Below, piece after piece: positions 51,654 through 61,758 of a stretch of 64,000 nucleotides of DNA (position 1 is the first letter of the stretch; each line of letters starts with the position of its first letter). Under the pieces are notes generated by a model. That model saw only the letters and a list, made by a program, of their open reading frames with translations. It was not told where the DNA came from and did no database searches. Origin of the DNA: Bartonella henselae str. Houston-1 (GTDB lineage: Bacteria; Pseudomonadota; Alphaproteobacteria; Rhizobiales; Rhizobiaceae); NCBI RefSeq assembly GCF_000046705.1, contig NC_005956.1, positions 558,001 to 622,000 of the forward strand. Reading direction: 5' to 3'. The position numbers and the translations under genes are program-made.

Positions 51654-52228
51654 AGTTTTATATTTGATTTTTAGTAAGAAAAATAGAAACAGAAAAAAAT
51701 TAATTAGTTTGGTTGTTTCTATGGCTCTTAACAAAAAATAGCAAGTTTCTTCCAAGCCTATTTTGCAAAGACGCTTGCAATTTCCGAATGTGTGACTTTA
51801 GCTAAGTTGGTGATCTCAAAAGCGTAACTTTATTCTTTTTGAAAACAATAAGAAGCTTAATCAATCTTTTCAGCAATAAGCGCATTAATAAAAGATTAAA
51901 GAAAGAAGCATTAATCGCATTTTACTATTTCGGCTAATCGATTTAATAAGTGACATGGATTGATTTAAATCATTTGTTAATGACTACAGAACACCCATGC
52001 CGCATTTTCATATAACAGCGGTTTGTAGAGGAGATAAAAAATCCATTATGCACTATCATTTTTACAATTAAAGACACAAACCTTCATCATCATTATATTT
52101 GCTAGTTTGCAATGCCATAATGACTCTTAATTTAGATAGTTTATGAAAGATATATTTACTATTTTCTTAAATGATTTTTCTAATTCATCAGAAAAAAATG
52201 AATTATTTTTATAAATTAATTTATTGCT
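51654..52228. other. Convergent intergenic gap, no gene seen
   Basis: About 575 bases between the ends of pssA (plus) and the SDR gene (minus). It is AT-rich, with no frame over 60 codons, no recognisable phage or transposon remnant and no terminator that I can defend. Confidence 0.5.
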
Positions 52229-52978
52229 TTAATTAGGTGCGTGATAATTCATGAATCGATTTTTACGCACATTAAAGAGTTTGCCGGTTTCCTTTAAATC
52301 AGGTGAGAGTAAATGTGCTATCTTTTCTGCAACTTCTTGTGGTGGAGGAAGAGTTTGAGGATCTTCCCCAGGCATAGCTTGGGCGCGCATGGCAGTGCGT
52401 GTTGCACCGGGATCAACACAATTAATCTTGATTGGGGTTTGTTTTAATTCTTCTGCCCAACAACGGGAAATAATTTCTAGAGCCGCTTTAGAGGCTGCAT
52501 AGGGTCCCCAGAAAGCGCGGGCAACATGAGCAACGCTTGAAGATAAAAGAATTACTCGTCCAGCATCAGATTTACGCAATAAGGGTTCAACAGCTTTCAT
52601 TAAGCGCCATTGGCTGATAAGATTTATTTGAAAAATATCTTCAAATACCTTATTTTCTATGTGAGCTATTGGTGAAAGAGTTCCAAGGATTCCTGCATTT
52701 GCGATCATAATATCAAGTTTTTTCCAATCCTGAGTAATTGAAGTAGCAAGAGCATCAATGTTTTCCATATGATGTAAGTCGATTGGAATGAGTGTTGCGC
52801 GAGCACCTTTTTTTTGGATTTGATTGTCAAGTTCAGTGAGCCCACTCATTGTTCGTGCAAGAGCAATAATGTGAGCGCCACGTTCTGCAAGCTCTAATGC
52901 TAAATGATATCCAATTCCTCTTGAAGCACCGGTAACGAGTGCAACACGACCAAAGAGACTAAAATCAAGTTTTTTCAT
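52229..52978 (-). CDS. Short-chain dehydrogenase/reductase
   Basis: A 249-residue classical SDR. The cofactor motif TGASRGIG is at about 16-23, NAG at about 92, the catalytic Ser in ILLSSSVAH and YxxxK in YAASKAAL. The substrate is unknown. It lies 2 bases downstream of purF, so it is probably expressed with it. Confidence 0.88.
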   Translation of the reverse strand: MKKLDFSLFGRVALVTGASRGIGYHLALELAERGAHIIALARTMSGLTELDNQIQKKGARATLIPIDLHHMENIDALATSITQDWKKLDIMIANAGILGTLSPIAHIENKVFEDIFQINLISQWRLMKAVEPLLRKSDAGRVILLSSSVAHVARAFWGPYAASKAALEIISRCWAEELKQTPIKINCVDPGATRTAMRAQAMPGEDPQTLPPPQEVAEKIAHLLSPDLKETGKLFNVRKNRFMNYHAPN

Positions 52979-52980
52979 CC

Positions 52981-54471
52981 TTAATCTCTTGTTTTTAGGA
53001 CAGATGATTGATAAATTTTAGGAATACTTTCTTGATCGACTAGATGTGTAGGATAATCTCCAGTAAAATAATGGTCAGTAAATTGTGGATCAGCATTATT
53101 TCGTTTTTCTCCTATCACAGCAAGATATAGACCATTTGTTGAAAGAAATTCTAATGAGTCAGCTCCAACAAAATTGCACATAGCTTTTAAATCTGGATAT
53201 TGATTAGCCAACAAACTTTCAACTTTAGGTGTATCAATACCATAGAAATCGGGATAGAAAATCATAGGACTAGAGATGCGCATATGAACTTCTTTTGCTC
53301 CTGCATCGCGGAGCATTTGCACAATTTTAACGGATGTTGTTCCTCGTACAATGGAGTCATCGACCAGAATGACACGTTTTCCTTCAATAACAGGACGATT
53401 TGCAGAATGCTTTAATTTAACCCCAAAAGCGCGAATTTGTTGTGTTGGTTCGATAAATGTGCGTCCGACGTAATGATTACGAATAATACCAAGCTCAAAG
53501 GGAATTCCAATTTCTTGGGCATAACCAATTGCAGCGGGTGTTCCCCCGTCAGGAACAGGAACCACAATATCACCTTCACAGGGGGCTTCTTGAGCTAAAC
53601 GGATACCCATATTTTTACGTGTCATATAAACACTTCGTCCTCCGACGATTGAATCAGGACGCGCAAAATAGACATATTCAAAAAGGCAAAGTTTTTCTGG
53701 TTTCTTATTTTCTGGTTTTATAATTTTTGTGGTGATTTCCCCATTTTTTTGTATTTCACATACGATGACTTCTCCATTTTTAACATCGCGAATATATTTT
53801 GCTCCAATAATATCAAGGGCACAGGTTTCGGAACAAAATATTGGTTTACCATGAAGTTCACCCATCACCAGAGGTCGAATACCTATTGGATCACGCGCAG
53901 CAATCAGTTTGGTGCGTGTGAGCGCTAACATGGCATAACCACCTTCCACTTTTCGAATAGCATCAACAAAGCGATCTGACGACGATTCATAACGTGAACG
54001 AGCAATAAGATGAAGAAAAACTTCAGAATCTGATGTTGATTGGCAGATAGCACCGGAAGCAATGAGTTCTCGGCGTAATGTAAGACCGTTAGTAAGATTG
54101 CCATTATGGGCAATGGCAATACCTCCAGCTTTTAACTCAGCAAAAAGGGGTTGCACATTGCGTAATGCTATTTCTCCAGTTGTTGAATAACGGGTATGCC
54201 CGATAGCGCGATTTCCCGGTAAACGCGCAAGTGTTGCGGGGTTTGTATAATGATCACCAACAAGACCTAGATGCTTTTCTTGATGAAACATTTTATTATG
54301 GTAAGAAACAATCCCAGCTGCTTCTTGTCCACGATGTTGAAGCGCGTGAAGTCCAAGAGCTGTTAAAGTCGCTGCATCCTCATGGCCAAGAATACCAAAG
54401 ACTCCGCATTCTTCATGAAGGGTATCGTCATTCAATGAAAACTCCTGAAATGGAATGTCGATTTTTGTCAT
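52981..54471 (-). CDS. purF: Amidophosphoribosyltransferase
   Basis: The first committed enzyme of purine synthesis, transferring glutamine nitrogen to PRPP. With ATG 54471 (GAAAG upstream) it has 496 residues and a 21-residue propeptide before the nucleophile Cys22 in HEECGVFGI. The PRPP site VILVDDSIVRGTTS is intact. The frame extends to 54516 without a convincing start. The order cvpA-purF-SDR is the usual rhizobial one. Confidence 0.95.
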   Translation of the reverse strand: MTKIDIPFQEFSLNDDTLHEECGVFGILGHEDAATLTALGLHALQHRGQEAAGIVSYHNKMFHQEKHLGLVGDHYTNPATLARLPGNRAIGHTRYSTTGEIALRNVQPLFAELKAGGIAIAHNGNLTNGLTLRRELIASGAICQSTSDSEVFLHLIARSRYESSSDRFVDAIRKVEGGYAMLALTRTKLIAARDPIGIRPLVMGELHGKPIFCSETCALDIIGAKYIRDVKNGEVIVCEIQKNGEITTKIIKPENKKPEKLCLFEYVYFARPDSIVGGRSVYMTRKNMGIRLAQEAPCEGDIVVPVPDGGTPAAIGYAQEIGIPFELGIIRNHYVGRTFIEPTQQIRAFGVKLKHSANRPVIEGKRVILVDDSIVRGTTSVKIVQMLRDAGAKEVHMRISSPMIFYPDFYGIDTPKVESLLANQYPDLKAMCNFVGADSLEFLSTNGLYLAVIGEKRNNADPQFTDHYFTGDYPTHLVDQESIPKIYQSSVLKTRD

Positions 54472-54549
54472 CGTATTCTTTCGATTATGATGTGAGAAAC
54501 GGTTCATATCATGCATTAGTATTATCTGAATTTTTTCCTCAATGACAAA

Positions 54550-55131
54550 TTATTTTCCATTTTGTTGGGACATATTTTCATGAGAATGTTGATCATTTGT
54601 GTTTGCATCGTTTCTTTTAAAGAGTTGTTCGGTTTTTTCGAGAACAGTGTCGAGGTTTTTAGGCAATATGTTCCAGACTTTTTGTCCCAGTGAATCAATG
54701 ATGGGCTTTGTTTTTGCATTTTTTAACCAGTCAGGTTGTTGTTCAGGTTTGACAAGTGCATTAATGAGTAACATGCCAATGACCATGATTAATAAGCCGC
54801 GCAGTGCTCCAAAGATAAAACCGATAGTGCGGTCAAATATACCAATTCGACTATCAATAATAAAATCGGATATTTTCATTGTAATGATTGAAGTAATAAT
54901 CAGAACAATAATAAAAATTACAATCAATGTAGTGATCAACGCAACCATTTTATTAGAAATATACTGCTCAAAGAAGGGCACTACGGGTTTAAATAAAAAT
55001 AATGTGACAACAGCTGCAATTGCCCAAGAAATTAACGATAATACTTCGCGTGAAAATCCTCTGAGCATGGCGAGAAAGGCAGAAAACAGGATGACTGCTA
55101 CGACAATTCCATCAAGAACTGTTATGATCAT
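54550..55131 (-). CDS. cvpA: CvpA family membrane protein
   Basis: A 193-residue inner-membrane protein with four predicted helices (IVVAVILFSAFLAMLRGF, LISWAIAAVVTLFLF, LITTLIVIFIIVLIITSII, ALRGLLIMVIGMLLIN) and a hydrophilic tail. In E. coli CvpA is needed for colicin V export, but the normal role is uncertain. The link to purF is conserved widely. Confidence 0.9.
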   Translation of the reverse strand: MIITVLDGIVVAVILFSAFLAMLRGFSREVLSLISWAIAAVVTLFLFKPVVPFFEQYISNKMVALITTLIVIFIIVLIITSIITMKISDFIIDSRIGIFDRTIGFIFGALRGLLIMVIGMLLINALVKPEQQPDWLKNAKTKPIIDSLGQKVWNILPKNLDTVLEKTEQLFKRNDANTNDQHSHENMSQQNGK

Positions 55132-55168
55132 TTGTTTATTCCTTATACATAAAATTGCACTTTATTTA

Positions 55169-55201
55169 AATGGCATGCAAGTATTTTGGGGTTATGCCAT
55201 T
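55169..55201. terminator. Hairpin between radA and cvpA
   Basis: AATGGCAT (55169-55176) pairs with ATGCCATT (55194-55201) around a 17-base loop. The T-run TTTTTATT is on the plus-strand side, which does not fit termination of the minus-strand radA transcript well. It may be a weak attenuator or chance. Confidence 0.3.
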
Positions 55202-55275
55202 TTTTATTCTTATAGCAAGGATCTTTTTCATTTTGTAGAGTTTTTTCTTTATTATGATGCATGTAGAGTAGTTCG

Positions 55276-56649
55276 TTATTTACCTGTGGCAAGAGCGGCG
55301 ATCAATTCAGAAAGTTCAGAGAATGTTTTTTGTTGAAAAGTTGGCAATTTTATCATTTTGGTTGTTGTGGTGGGTTGAACAGATCCTTGAAAACCGAGTT
55401 TTTGGGCTTCATTGATACGCTGTGCTGAATGAGAAACCGCGCGGATAGCTCCTGAAAGGCTTATTTCACCAAAATAGACATACTCCGTTGGGAGAGGAAT
55501 ATTTGTGAGAGAGGATACCAAAGCAGCGGCAACAGCTAAATCAGCTGCTGGTTCTGATATACGATATCCTCCTGCAACATTCAGATAGACATCATGTTGT
55601 CCAAAGCGGACACCGCAATGAGCTTCTAAGACGGCAAGAATCATTGAAAGGCGATTGCCATCCCATCCAACAACGGCACGTCGTGGTGTTCCGAGTGAAG
55701 AGGGAGCAACAAGCGCTTGAATTTCTACTAGTATTGGACGTGTTCCTTCCATTCCTGCAAAAACAGCAGCTCCTGGTGCTTTTTCATTTCGTTCACCCAA
55801 AAAAAGTTCAGATGGATTGATTACCTCCCGTAATCCTTTATCAGACATTTCGAAAACACCAATCTCATCAGTTGGTCCGAAGCGATTTTTTACAGTTCTA
55901 AGGATTCGATAGTGATGTCCACCTTCACCTTCAAAATAAAGAACAGCATCAACCATGTGTTCGACAACCCTAGGACCGGCAATTTGTCCCTCTTTTGTAA
56001 CATGGCCGACAAGAACAACAGCTGCTCCTGTTTTTTTTGCAAAACGGATCATTGCTTGAGCGCTAATGCGCACTTGTGTGACAGTACCGGGTGCTGAATC
56101 TGCTGCATCTGACCATAGGGTCTGAATAGAATCGATAATAACCATATCAAGGTTTTTGTGTTCGCTTAAGGTTGCAAGAATATCTTCAACATTAGTTTCA
56201 GCAGCGAGCTTAACCTTTGTATTTGCAGCATCAAGCCTTTGGGCACGAAGGCAGATTTGTGCAACAGCTTCTTCTCCTGAAACGTAGATAACATGATGTC
56301 CTTTTCGCGATAAGGCTGCTGCTGTTTGTGTAAGCAATGTTGACTTTCCAATACCAGGGTCGCCACCAACAAGTAAGACTGATCCACGTACAAAACCACC
56401 TCCAGTCACACGATCAAGTTCAGCAATGCCAGAATGGATGCGTGGAGCATCTTCGATATTTCCAGAAAGAGATGTAAGAGCCACTACACGCCCCTTATGA
56501 ACATTTTGCTTGGGGCCAGTGCCGATGCCGCTATTCGCATTTTCTTCAATAAGGGAATTCCATTCTCCACAGGAATTACATTTGCCAGCCCAGCGTGAAT
56601 GGACAGTCCCACAATTTTGACAGATAAATTGAACACGGATGCGTGCCAT
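55276..56649 (-). CDS. radA: DNA repair protein RadA
   Basis: A 457-residue RecA-like helicase that drives branch migration in recombination. It has an N-terminal zinc finger (CQNCG...CNSCGEW), Walker A GDPGIGKST, the RadA-specific KNRFG motif and a C-terminal Lon-protease-like domain (LNVAGGYRISEPAADLAVAA). It lies 5 bases after dnaB; in several relatives alr sits between the two, and it is absent here. Confidence 0.96.
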   Translation of the reverse strand: MARIRVQFICQNCGTVHSRWAGKCNSCGEWNSLIEENANSGIGTGPKQNVHKGRVVALTSLSGNIEDAPRIHSGIAELDRVTGGGFVRGSVLLVGGDPGIGKSTLLTQTAAALSRKGHHVIYVSGEEAVAQICLRAQRLDAANTKVKLAAETNVEDILATLSEHKNLDMVIIDSIQTLWSDAADSAPGTVTQVRISAQAMIRFAKKTGAAVVLVGHVTKEGQIAGPRVVEHMVDAVLYFEGEGGHHYRILRTVKNRFGPTDEIGVFEMSDKGLREVINPSELFLGERNEKAPGAAVFAGMEGTRPILVEIQALVAPSSLGTPRRAVVGWDGNRLSMILAVLEAHCGVRFGQHDVYLNVAGGYRISEPAADLAVAAALVSSLTNIPLPTEYVYFGEISLSGAIRAVSHSAQRINEAQKLGFQGSVQPTTTTKMIKLPTFQQKTFSELSELIAALATGK

Positions 56650-56654
56650 AATGA

Positions 56655-58142
56655 TTAACCATATTGCTCTGGAAGATAATTACTGTCTGCCAGATCGCTA
56701 AAGCGTGTAAAATCAGACTGAAAAGCAAGATGAACAGTTCCTGTTGGTCCATGACGTTGTTTTGCGATAATAACTTCCGCTTTTCCAAAAGCTTTGTCCA
56801 TTGTTTCTTGCCATCTTTCATATTCAAGAGTGCCTATCTTTGGTTCTCCATTTTTAAGGTAATATTCTTCACGGTACACAAAAAGGACAATGTCGGCATC
56901 TTGCTCAATGGAACCAGATTCCCGTAAATCTGAAAGTTGTGGACGTTTATCTGTTCGATTTTCGACCTGGCGTGAAAGCTGTGAAAGCGCAATAATGGGT
57001 ATATTCAGTTCTTTAGCTAATGCTTTGAGTCCTGTCGTAATTTCTGTAATTTCTTGAACACGGTTTTCAGACGAACGCTTCGAATTGCTTGTCATGAGTT
57101 GTATATAGTCAATAATCAAGACATCTAAACCGTGTTGTCTTTTGAGACGCCGTGCGCGCGCTGCTAATTGAGCGATGGATATCCCACCAGTTTGGTCAAT
57201 GTAAAGAGGTGCTTTTTGTAGTTGATTCATGGCACGGATGATTTTGGAAAATTGCTCGTCTAAAATAGATCCACGTCGAATGTCAGAAGAGGAAACCTCT
57301 GTTTGTTCCGAAATAATACGGGTTGCAAGCTGTTCTGATGACATTTCAAGCGAGAAGAATCCAACAATACCTCCCTCATTTTCTTGTGTGTTGGCATCAT
57401 GGTTGCAAGCATTAGCAATATTAAAGGCAATATTGGTAGCCAGTGATGTTTTACCCATACCAGGGCGACCAGCAAGGATAATGAGGTCAGAGGGTTGTAA
57501 TCCTCCCATTTTTTCATCAAGTGTTTTAATATGGGTTGCTATCCCTGATAAGTGTGAAGAACGCTTTTTTGCAGCGGTTGCCATGTCAATAGCTTTTTTG
57601 ATAGCCTCATTGAAATTTTCAAACCCACCGCCATATTTCCCCTTTTCTGCTAGTTCAAACAACTGATTTTCAACAGTTTCAATTTGTTGGGATGGCGTAA
57701 GCTCTAAAGGGGCATCAAAAGCTGTATTAACAACTTGGTTACCAATATTAATCAAGGATCGCCGGATAAAAAGATCATAGATGACTCGTCCATAATCCTC
57801 AGCATTAATGATTGTTACTGCTTCTTTAGCTAAACGAATAACATAATTAAATACAGTAATATCTCCAATTTTTTCTTCTGCTGGAATAAAGGGCTTGATA
57901 GTAACCGGATTTGCAAGTTTTCCATTTTTGATAAGATGAGACACAACGTCGTAGATTTTTTGATGCAATGGTTCAAAAAAATGTTCGGGTTTTAGAAAAT
58001 CTGAAACGCGATCGAGCGCATCATTATTAATAAGAAGTGCTCCAAGCAATGCTTGCTCGGCTTCAATATTGTGTGGAAGTTCTCGAAAAGAAGCTTCTTC
58101 TTTTTGCGAAGAGCTGAAATTGACGACGCTTGTTTCTTCCAT
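56655..58142 (-). CDS. dnaB: Replicative DNA helicase DnaB
   Basis: A 495-residue hexameric helicase of the replication fork. The N-terminal domain (LPHNIEAEQALLGALLINND) is followed by the RecA-like core with Walker A GRPGMGKTS, LEMSSEQLATRI, Walker B IIDYIQLM and RQVENRTDKRPQLSDLRESG. ATG 58142 follows GGAAA; the frame begins earlier at TTG 58184. No intein. Its upstream neighbour in relatives, rplI, is separated here by the integrase relic. Confidence 0.97.
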   Translation of the reverse strand: MEETSVVNFSSSQKEEASFRELPHNIEAEQALLGALLINNDALDRVSDFLKPEHFFEPLHQKIYDVVSHLIKNGKLANPVTIKPFIPAEEKIGDITVFNYVIRLAKEAVTIINAEDYGRVIYDLFIRRSLINIGNQVVNTAFDAPLELTPSQQIETVENQLFELAEKGKYGGGFENFNEAIKKAIDMATAAKKRSSHLSGIATHIKTLDEKMGGLQPSDLIILAGRPGMGKTSLATNIAFNIANACNHDANTQENEGGIVGFFSLEMSSEQLATRIISEQTEVSSSDIRRGSILDEQFSKIIRAMNQLQKAPLYIDQTGGISIAQLAARARRLKRQHGLDVLIIDYIQLMTSNSKRSSENRVQEITEITTGLKALAKELNIPIIALSQLSRQVENRTDKRPQLSDLRESGSIEQDADIVLFVYREEYYLKNGEPKIGTLEYERWQETMDKAFGKAEVIIAKQRHGPTGTVHLAFQSDFTRFSDLADSNYLPEQYG

Positions 58143-58580
58143 AACATTTTTTCCACTAAGATTGTGTTTAGCTATTTTAAGCAATAAATCGAGTAATGCA
58201 TATATAAAAACAGGATTATAAATTTTCGTTAAGTTAAAATCACGTTTTCAATTTTTAAAGGTTTTGATCTCTAATTTCTTAATGACAATACATGCAAGGC
58301 TTAATATGTAACATATTCCTTTATATTTTACCTTTTAAATTAAAAATTTCAGGTAAGGGTATCAAGTAATTTTCAAAATTGGTTTTTCTGTTTTCTAAAA
58401 AAATATGCCACCGTGTTTTGAATATTAGGACATTACGTGGTTTAAAATATATACATTATATTGATTTATAAAGATAATTTACCGTTTTTAACTTGAATGA
58501 AAGCTCCGAGTATTGTAAAATTCTTTTATCTTAAATTCTCTTGTAGTGAATTAATCAAAGCATTCTCGTGTATGTCATAA

Positions 58581-58588
58581 GGGGGGGG
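58581..58588 (+). repeat. G8 homopolymer tract before the integrase relic
   Basis: Eight G in a row, very unusual in this AT-rich DNA, 12 bases before the AAGGAG ribosome site and 23 bases before the ATG of the integrase pseudogene. Such tracts slip during replication and can switch promoter spacing. The gap 58143-58580 itself shows no gene and must contain the dnaB promoter. Confidence 0.6.
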
Positions 58589-58611
58589 AAGAACTACTTA
58601 AAGGAGTAAAA

Positions 58612-59520
58612 ATGCTTCTTACGAATCTCTCAATACAAAAGGTATCGGGATATTTTGAGCTGGCAAAGAGAATAATGGTGCCGGTTTGCACCTCATAAAC
58701 ACAAAGGTAGTGGTGCACAATGGCTTTACCATTATACCTCTCACAGATGCAGCCGTTGAAGTATGCTTGGGAGCATTAAGAGATATCTCTTGAAAACAAG
58801 CGCGTGAATGTGCAACATAATGGCATTTCGTTTTGCGTGTGGGGCACGACTCCATTAAAGAACATCAGGAACAAAAACGTGAAGCAATGCGCAGTCTCCA
58901 TTATTTCAAAGATATTAATTTAAATACTTTTGAAAACCGTAAAGCCGAATTAAAGGATAATGAATAAGGCTAGGAGCTGGTGCTTACCTTTACGGGCTTT
59001 TATTTTCCCCAAATTGGCTATCTTCTCGTTTCAGGGATAAACCAAACAAATATACGTACATATTCTTGCTCCAACTTAGCATGCGAAAGCTGATATAGCT
59101 CGTAAAGCACTGAACCATCCCTAATATTTGTCTCAAATATGCTGTTGCGCTAGGGTTGGATGTTGACTTTATAGGCAGAAGAAAAAGCAAAGGCTCTTTG
59201 GGGAAAAATGCCATAAAACGGAAGATATGCGGACTTATGGATTGGAAAGATACTCCGACTTTTTATCAGACACTTTGCAAAACAAAAACGATAATACGTC
59301 TAGTTTTGCGCTTGCTTATTCTTACAGGTGTTCATACAAATCCTTGGTGTAATATTCATAAAGATTAGATTGACGTTGATTTATAGAAAATTTCTGCTGA
59401 AAATATGGAAAGAAAGCGTGATATTACAACAGAATTTTGTGTGCCCTTATTATCAAAAGCACTGAAAATGATTGAAGAAGTTCTTTGTCTCTCCAAAAGT
59501 GATTTTATCTTTTTTTTCTG
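58612..59520 (+). pseudogene. Degraded P4-type tyrosine integrase
   Basis: A plus-strand integrase broken by many stops and frameshifts. Pieces in order: MLLTNLSIQK after AAGGAG; KGSGAQWL; KEHQEQKREAMRSLHYFKDI; ADIARKALNHP; LDVDFIGRRKSKGSLGK; MDWKDTPTFYQTLCKTKTII then LRLLILTGVHTNPWCNI; TTEFCVPL; KALKMIEE. In working relatives the TGVRT Arg is the first catalytic residue; here it is His. The C-terminal part with the other catalytic residues and Tyr is absent. No tRNA is beside it. The terminator at 59650 separates it from rplI. Confidence 0.85.
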
Positions 59521-59649
59521 ATTGTGGTCTTGTTAATGTAAATTGCTTGTCACAATATGTATAATGTTTATTCCTCGATGTTTTTACACAACACATCAAA
59601 GGTTGATTCTATAACAAAAACTTAGTTTTTAAGTTATTATGATAATAAT

Positions 59650-59680
59650 AAAATACTCAGCTTTTAGTGCTGAGTATTTT
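59650..59680 (-). terminator. Terminator of the rpsF-rpsR-rplI operon
   Basis: AAAATACTCAGC and GCTGAGTATTTT form a perfect 12-bp stem with a 7-base loop, 60 bases after the rplI stop. The A/T ends make it usable in both directions, ending the ribosomal operon on the minus strand. Confidence 0.85.
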
Positions 59681-59740
59681 ATGAAATACCAATTTAAACG
59701 GCAGAAAAATAAAAAGATGCAAAACAGAGAAAAATGGCAA

Positions 59741-60361
59741 TTAAGCCTCTTCATTGATGCTGTTTGCATCGTTGTCATTCATTTCTTTTGCTAACGCTTT
59801 TTGCTGATTTTCTGCGAACGTTTCTTCTTGATTTTCTGCTAATAGTTCTTTTCTAACATCGTAGATTGCTTCGGCAGAGGTAAGAGTTTCACCTTCTGCT
59901 TGGCGTTGTGCTTCACTGGCTGAACGCGCAACGTTAATGATCACAGAAATTTGAACTTCAGGATGTAGGCTAAGCATGATGGTATGGAGGCCAATCGTTT
60001 TTATTGGATGATTAAGTTCAACCTGATTGCGTCCTATAGAAAAGCCTTCACTTGTTATGATTTCAGAAATATCACGTGTTGATACAGATCCGTAAAGTTG
60101 TCCTGTTTCACCAGCTGAACGCACGACAATGAAAGATTTACCATCAAGTTTTTCAGCAATTTTCTCTGCTTCGCTTTTGCGTTCAAGATTACGAGCTTCA
60201 AGTTGCGCGCGCTGTATTTCAAAATGTTTTTTATTAGCTTCATTAGCACGTAAAGCTTTACCTTGAGGCAGGAGAAAGTTACGTGCATAACCATCTTTAA
60301 CTGAGACAATATCACCCATCTGACCGAGACGAGGAATGCGCTCAAGCAGAATAATATCCAT
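59741..60361 (-). CDS. rplI: 50S ribosomal protein L9
   Basis: A 206-residue ribosomal protein. The N-terminal domain ([36 protein letters not shown]) is followed by the long helix and the C-terminal rRNA-binding domain ([16 protein letters not shown]). Beyond about residue 150 there is an acidic Ala/Glu/Asn-rich tail typical of rhizobial L9 and absent from the 149-residue E. coli protein. AAAGGAAAAACT precedes the ATG. Confidence 0.97.
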   Translation of the reverse strand: MDIILLERIPRLGQMGDIVSVKDGYARNFLLPQGKALRANEANKKHFEIQRAQLEARNLERKSEAEKIAEKLDGKSFIVVRSAGETGQLYGSVSTRDISEIITSEGFSIGRNQVELNHPIKTIGLHTIMLSLHPEVQISVIINVARSASEAQRQAEGETLTSAEAIYDVRKELLAENQEETFAENQQKALAKEMNDNDANSINEEA

Positions 60362-60385
60362 AGTTTTTCCTTTCGAACTAATAAA

Positions 60386-61366
60386 TTAGTGAAGTTTGTT
60401 GCGTGACTGAAAGTTGTATTGAATAGCTGCCCAAATACCCATTAAAAGCATCATAAAAGAAATAGGTGGAGCAAAAACGACGGTTAAAATAGCAATATAA
60501 ACAAGGGAGAGTATAATGATCCGACCATTTATTCCTTTTGTAATATTGTGGAGATACGCTAGTCCACTGATTGATATAACGACAGTATACGCAGTGCTAA
60601 AGACACGTGCGCTTAAATTAAGAGTGAGGCCTAATTCAATCATAGATGCTATACAAACACCAATGAAAATAACAAGTCCTGAGATTGGGAGTCGGAGAGT
60701 TTTGCTCCAATCATCACGGGGTCTTTTGAGCCACTTCATATGCTGTGCTGTTATCATTGAAAAATAAAGATTACCAATGAGAAAAATCAGACTATAAACA
60801 GTCAAAACAATAGCTGTTAAAGTTGCTGCATGCGTCATTAAAAGTTCTCTAAAGGCAATTATATCAGCTTCCTTTAATGACTGTGATTGTTGCATAGCTT
60901 GTGCTATGTTTGCAGTGATTTTCTTCGCAATAAGAGATGTTGATGGATGAGTTTCAACATAGAGTCCTATAAAGCTTGATATAAGAGCTATAAAGTTGGT
61001 TAAATGAAAGATAACCGATGATAATGGATACCATATCAACGAATTTTCCTTTTGCGCTGGTCGTGCAAGCCCAAGGAGCCAAGAAGCATAGACAGCAGGA
61101 AGAAAGAATAATAACATAAAGCCAAAAGCAATGTAAATATTTGTAACTATGATGAGAACAACAGTGGCGCTTATTAAGGCAACAAGGCTAGCTAATGTTC
61201 CCTGACCGAACGCAACAATAAAAATTGGCAGTGAAAGAAAACAACCAAGAAGAAAAGAAAAGTAGGGCGCGATATTTATAACACTGATGATTGCCATTCC
61301 TATAACAACAGCAAATAACCCAGCTAAAATACCAGTCATTATTTCATAAGTACGAAAATTTTTCAT
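60386..61366 (-). CDS. DUF2232 multi-pass membrane protein
   Basis: A 326-residue protein with about eight hydrophobic helices (for example GILAGLFAVVIGMAIISVI, LLGCFLSLPIFIVAFG, IYIAFGFMLLFFLPAVY) and no polar catalytic motif. It belongs to the DUF2232/YybS-like group found between rpsR and rplI in alphaproteobacteria. Its role is unknown; the position in the ribosomal operon is conserved. Confidence 0.88.
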   Translation of the reverse strand: MKNFRTYEIMTGILAGLFAVVIGMAIISVINIAPYFSFLLGCFLSLPIFIVAFGQGTLASLVALISATVVLIIVTNIYIAFGFMLLFFLPAVYASWLLGLARPAQKENSLIWYPLSSVIFHLTNFIALISSFIGLYVETHPSTSLIAKKITANIAQAMQQSQSLKEADIIAFRELLMTHAATLTAIVLTVYSLIFLIGNLYFSMITAQHMKWLKRPRDDWSKTLRLPISGLVIFIGVCIASMIELGLTLNLSARVFSTAYTVVISISGLAYLHNITKGINGRIIILSLVYIAILTVVFAPPISFMMLLMGIWAAIQYNFQSRNKLH

Positions 61367-61509
61367 TTATTGCTGTCCTGCTTTCAGCAGTTAGGAGCAT
61401 TGTCATACCCCAACTTTGATATTTTATATCTTCCTATAGTAAAATGAACTATTTCCAAATCATATAAGAAAAGCGGCTGAGGAGTTCCCCAGCTGCAGAG
61501 ACGCATTTT

Positions 61510-61758
61510 TTATTTTATAACGTATGGAAGCAAGCCAAGAAAACGCGCGCGTTTGATGGCATTAGCTAATTCACGCTGTTTTTTCTGACTAATGGCTGTA
61601 ATCCGTGAAGGAACAATTTTCCCACGTTCTGAAATATAACGCTGTAATAATTTGATATCTTTATAATCAATTTTTGGAGCATTAGTACCTGAAAACGGAC
61701 ATGTTTTACGACGGCGATGAAAAGGACGACGTATTGCAGTTTGATTCATCTCAGTCAT
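61510..61758 (-). CDS. rpsR: 30S ribosomal protein S18
   Basis: An 82-residue ribosomal protein that binds S6 on the small subunit. Typical stretches are [30 protein letters not shown] and [20 protein letters not shown]. The ATG at 61758 overlaps the rpsF stop (TAATG) with AAGGAG 7 bases upstream. Confidence 0.97.
   Translation of the reverse strand: MTEMNQTAIRRPFHRRRKTCPFSGTNAPKIDYKDIKLLQRYISERGKIVPSRITAISQKKQRELANAIKRARFLGLLPYVIK

Noticed and set aside
54599-55336. 245-residue plus-strand frame opposite cvpA
   Set aside because: Antisense shadow of cvpA and the end of radA; no independent start signal.
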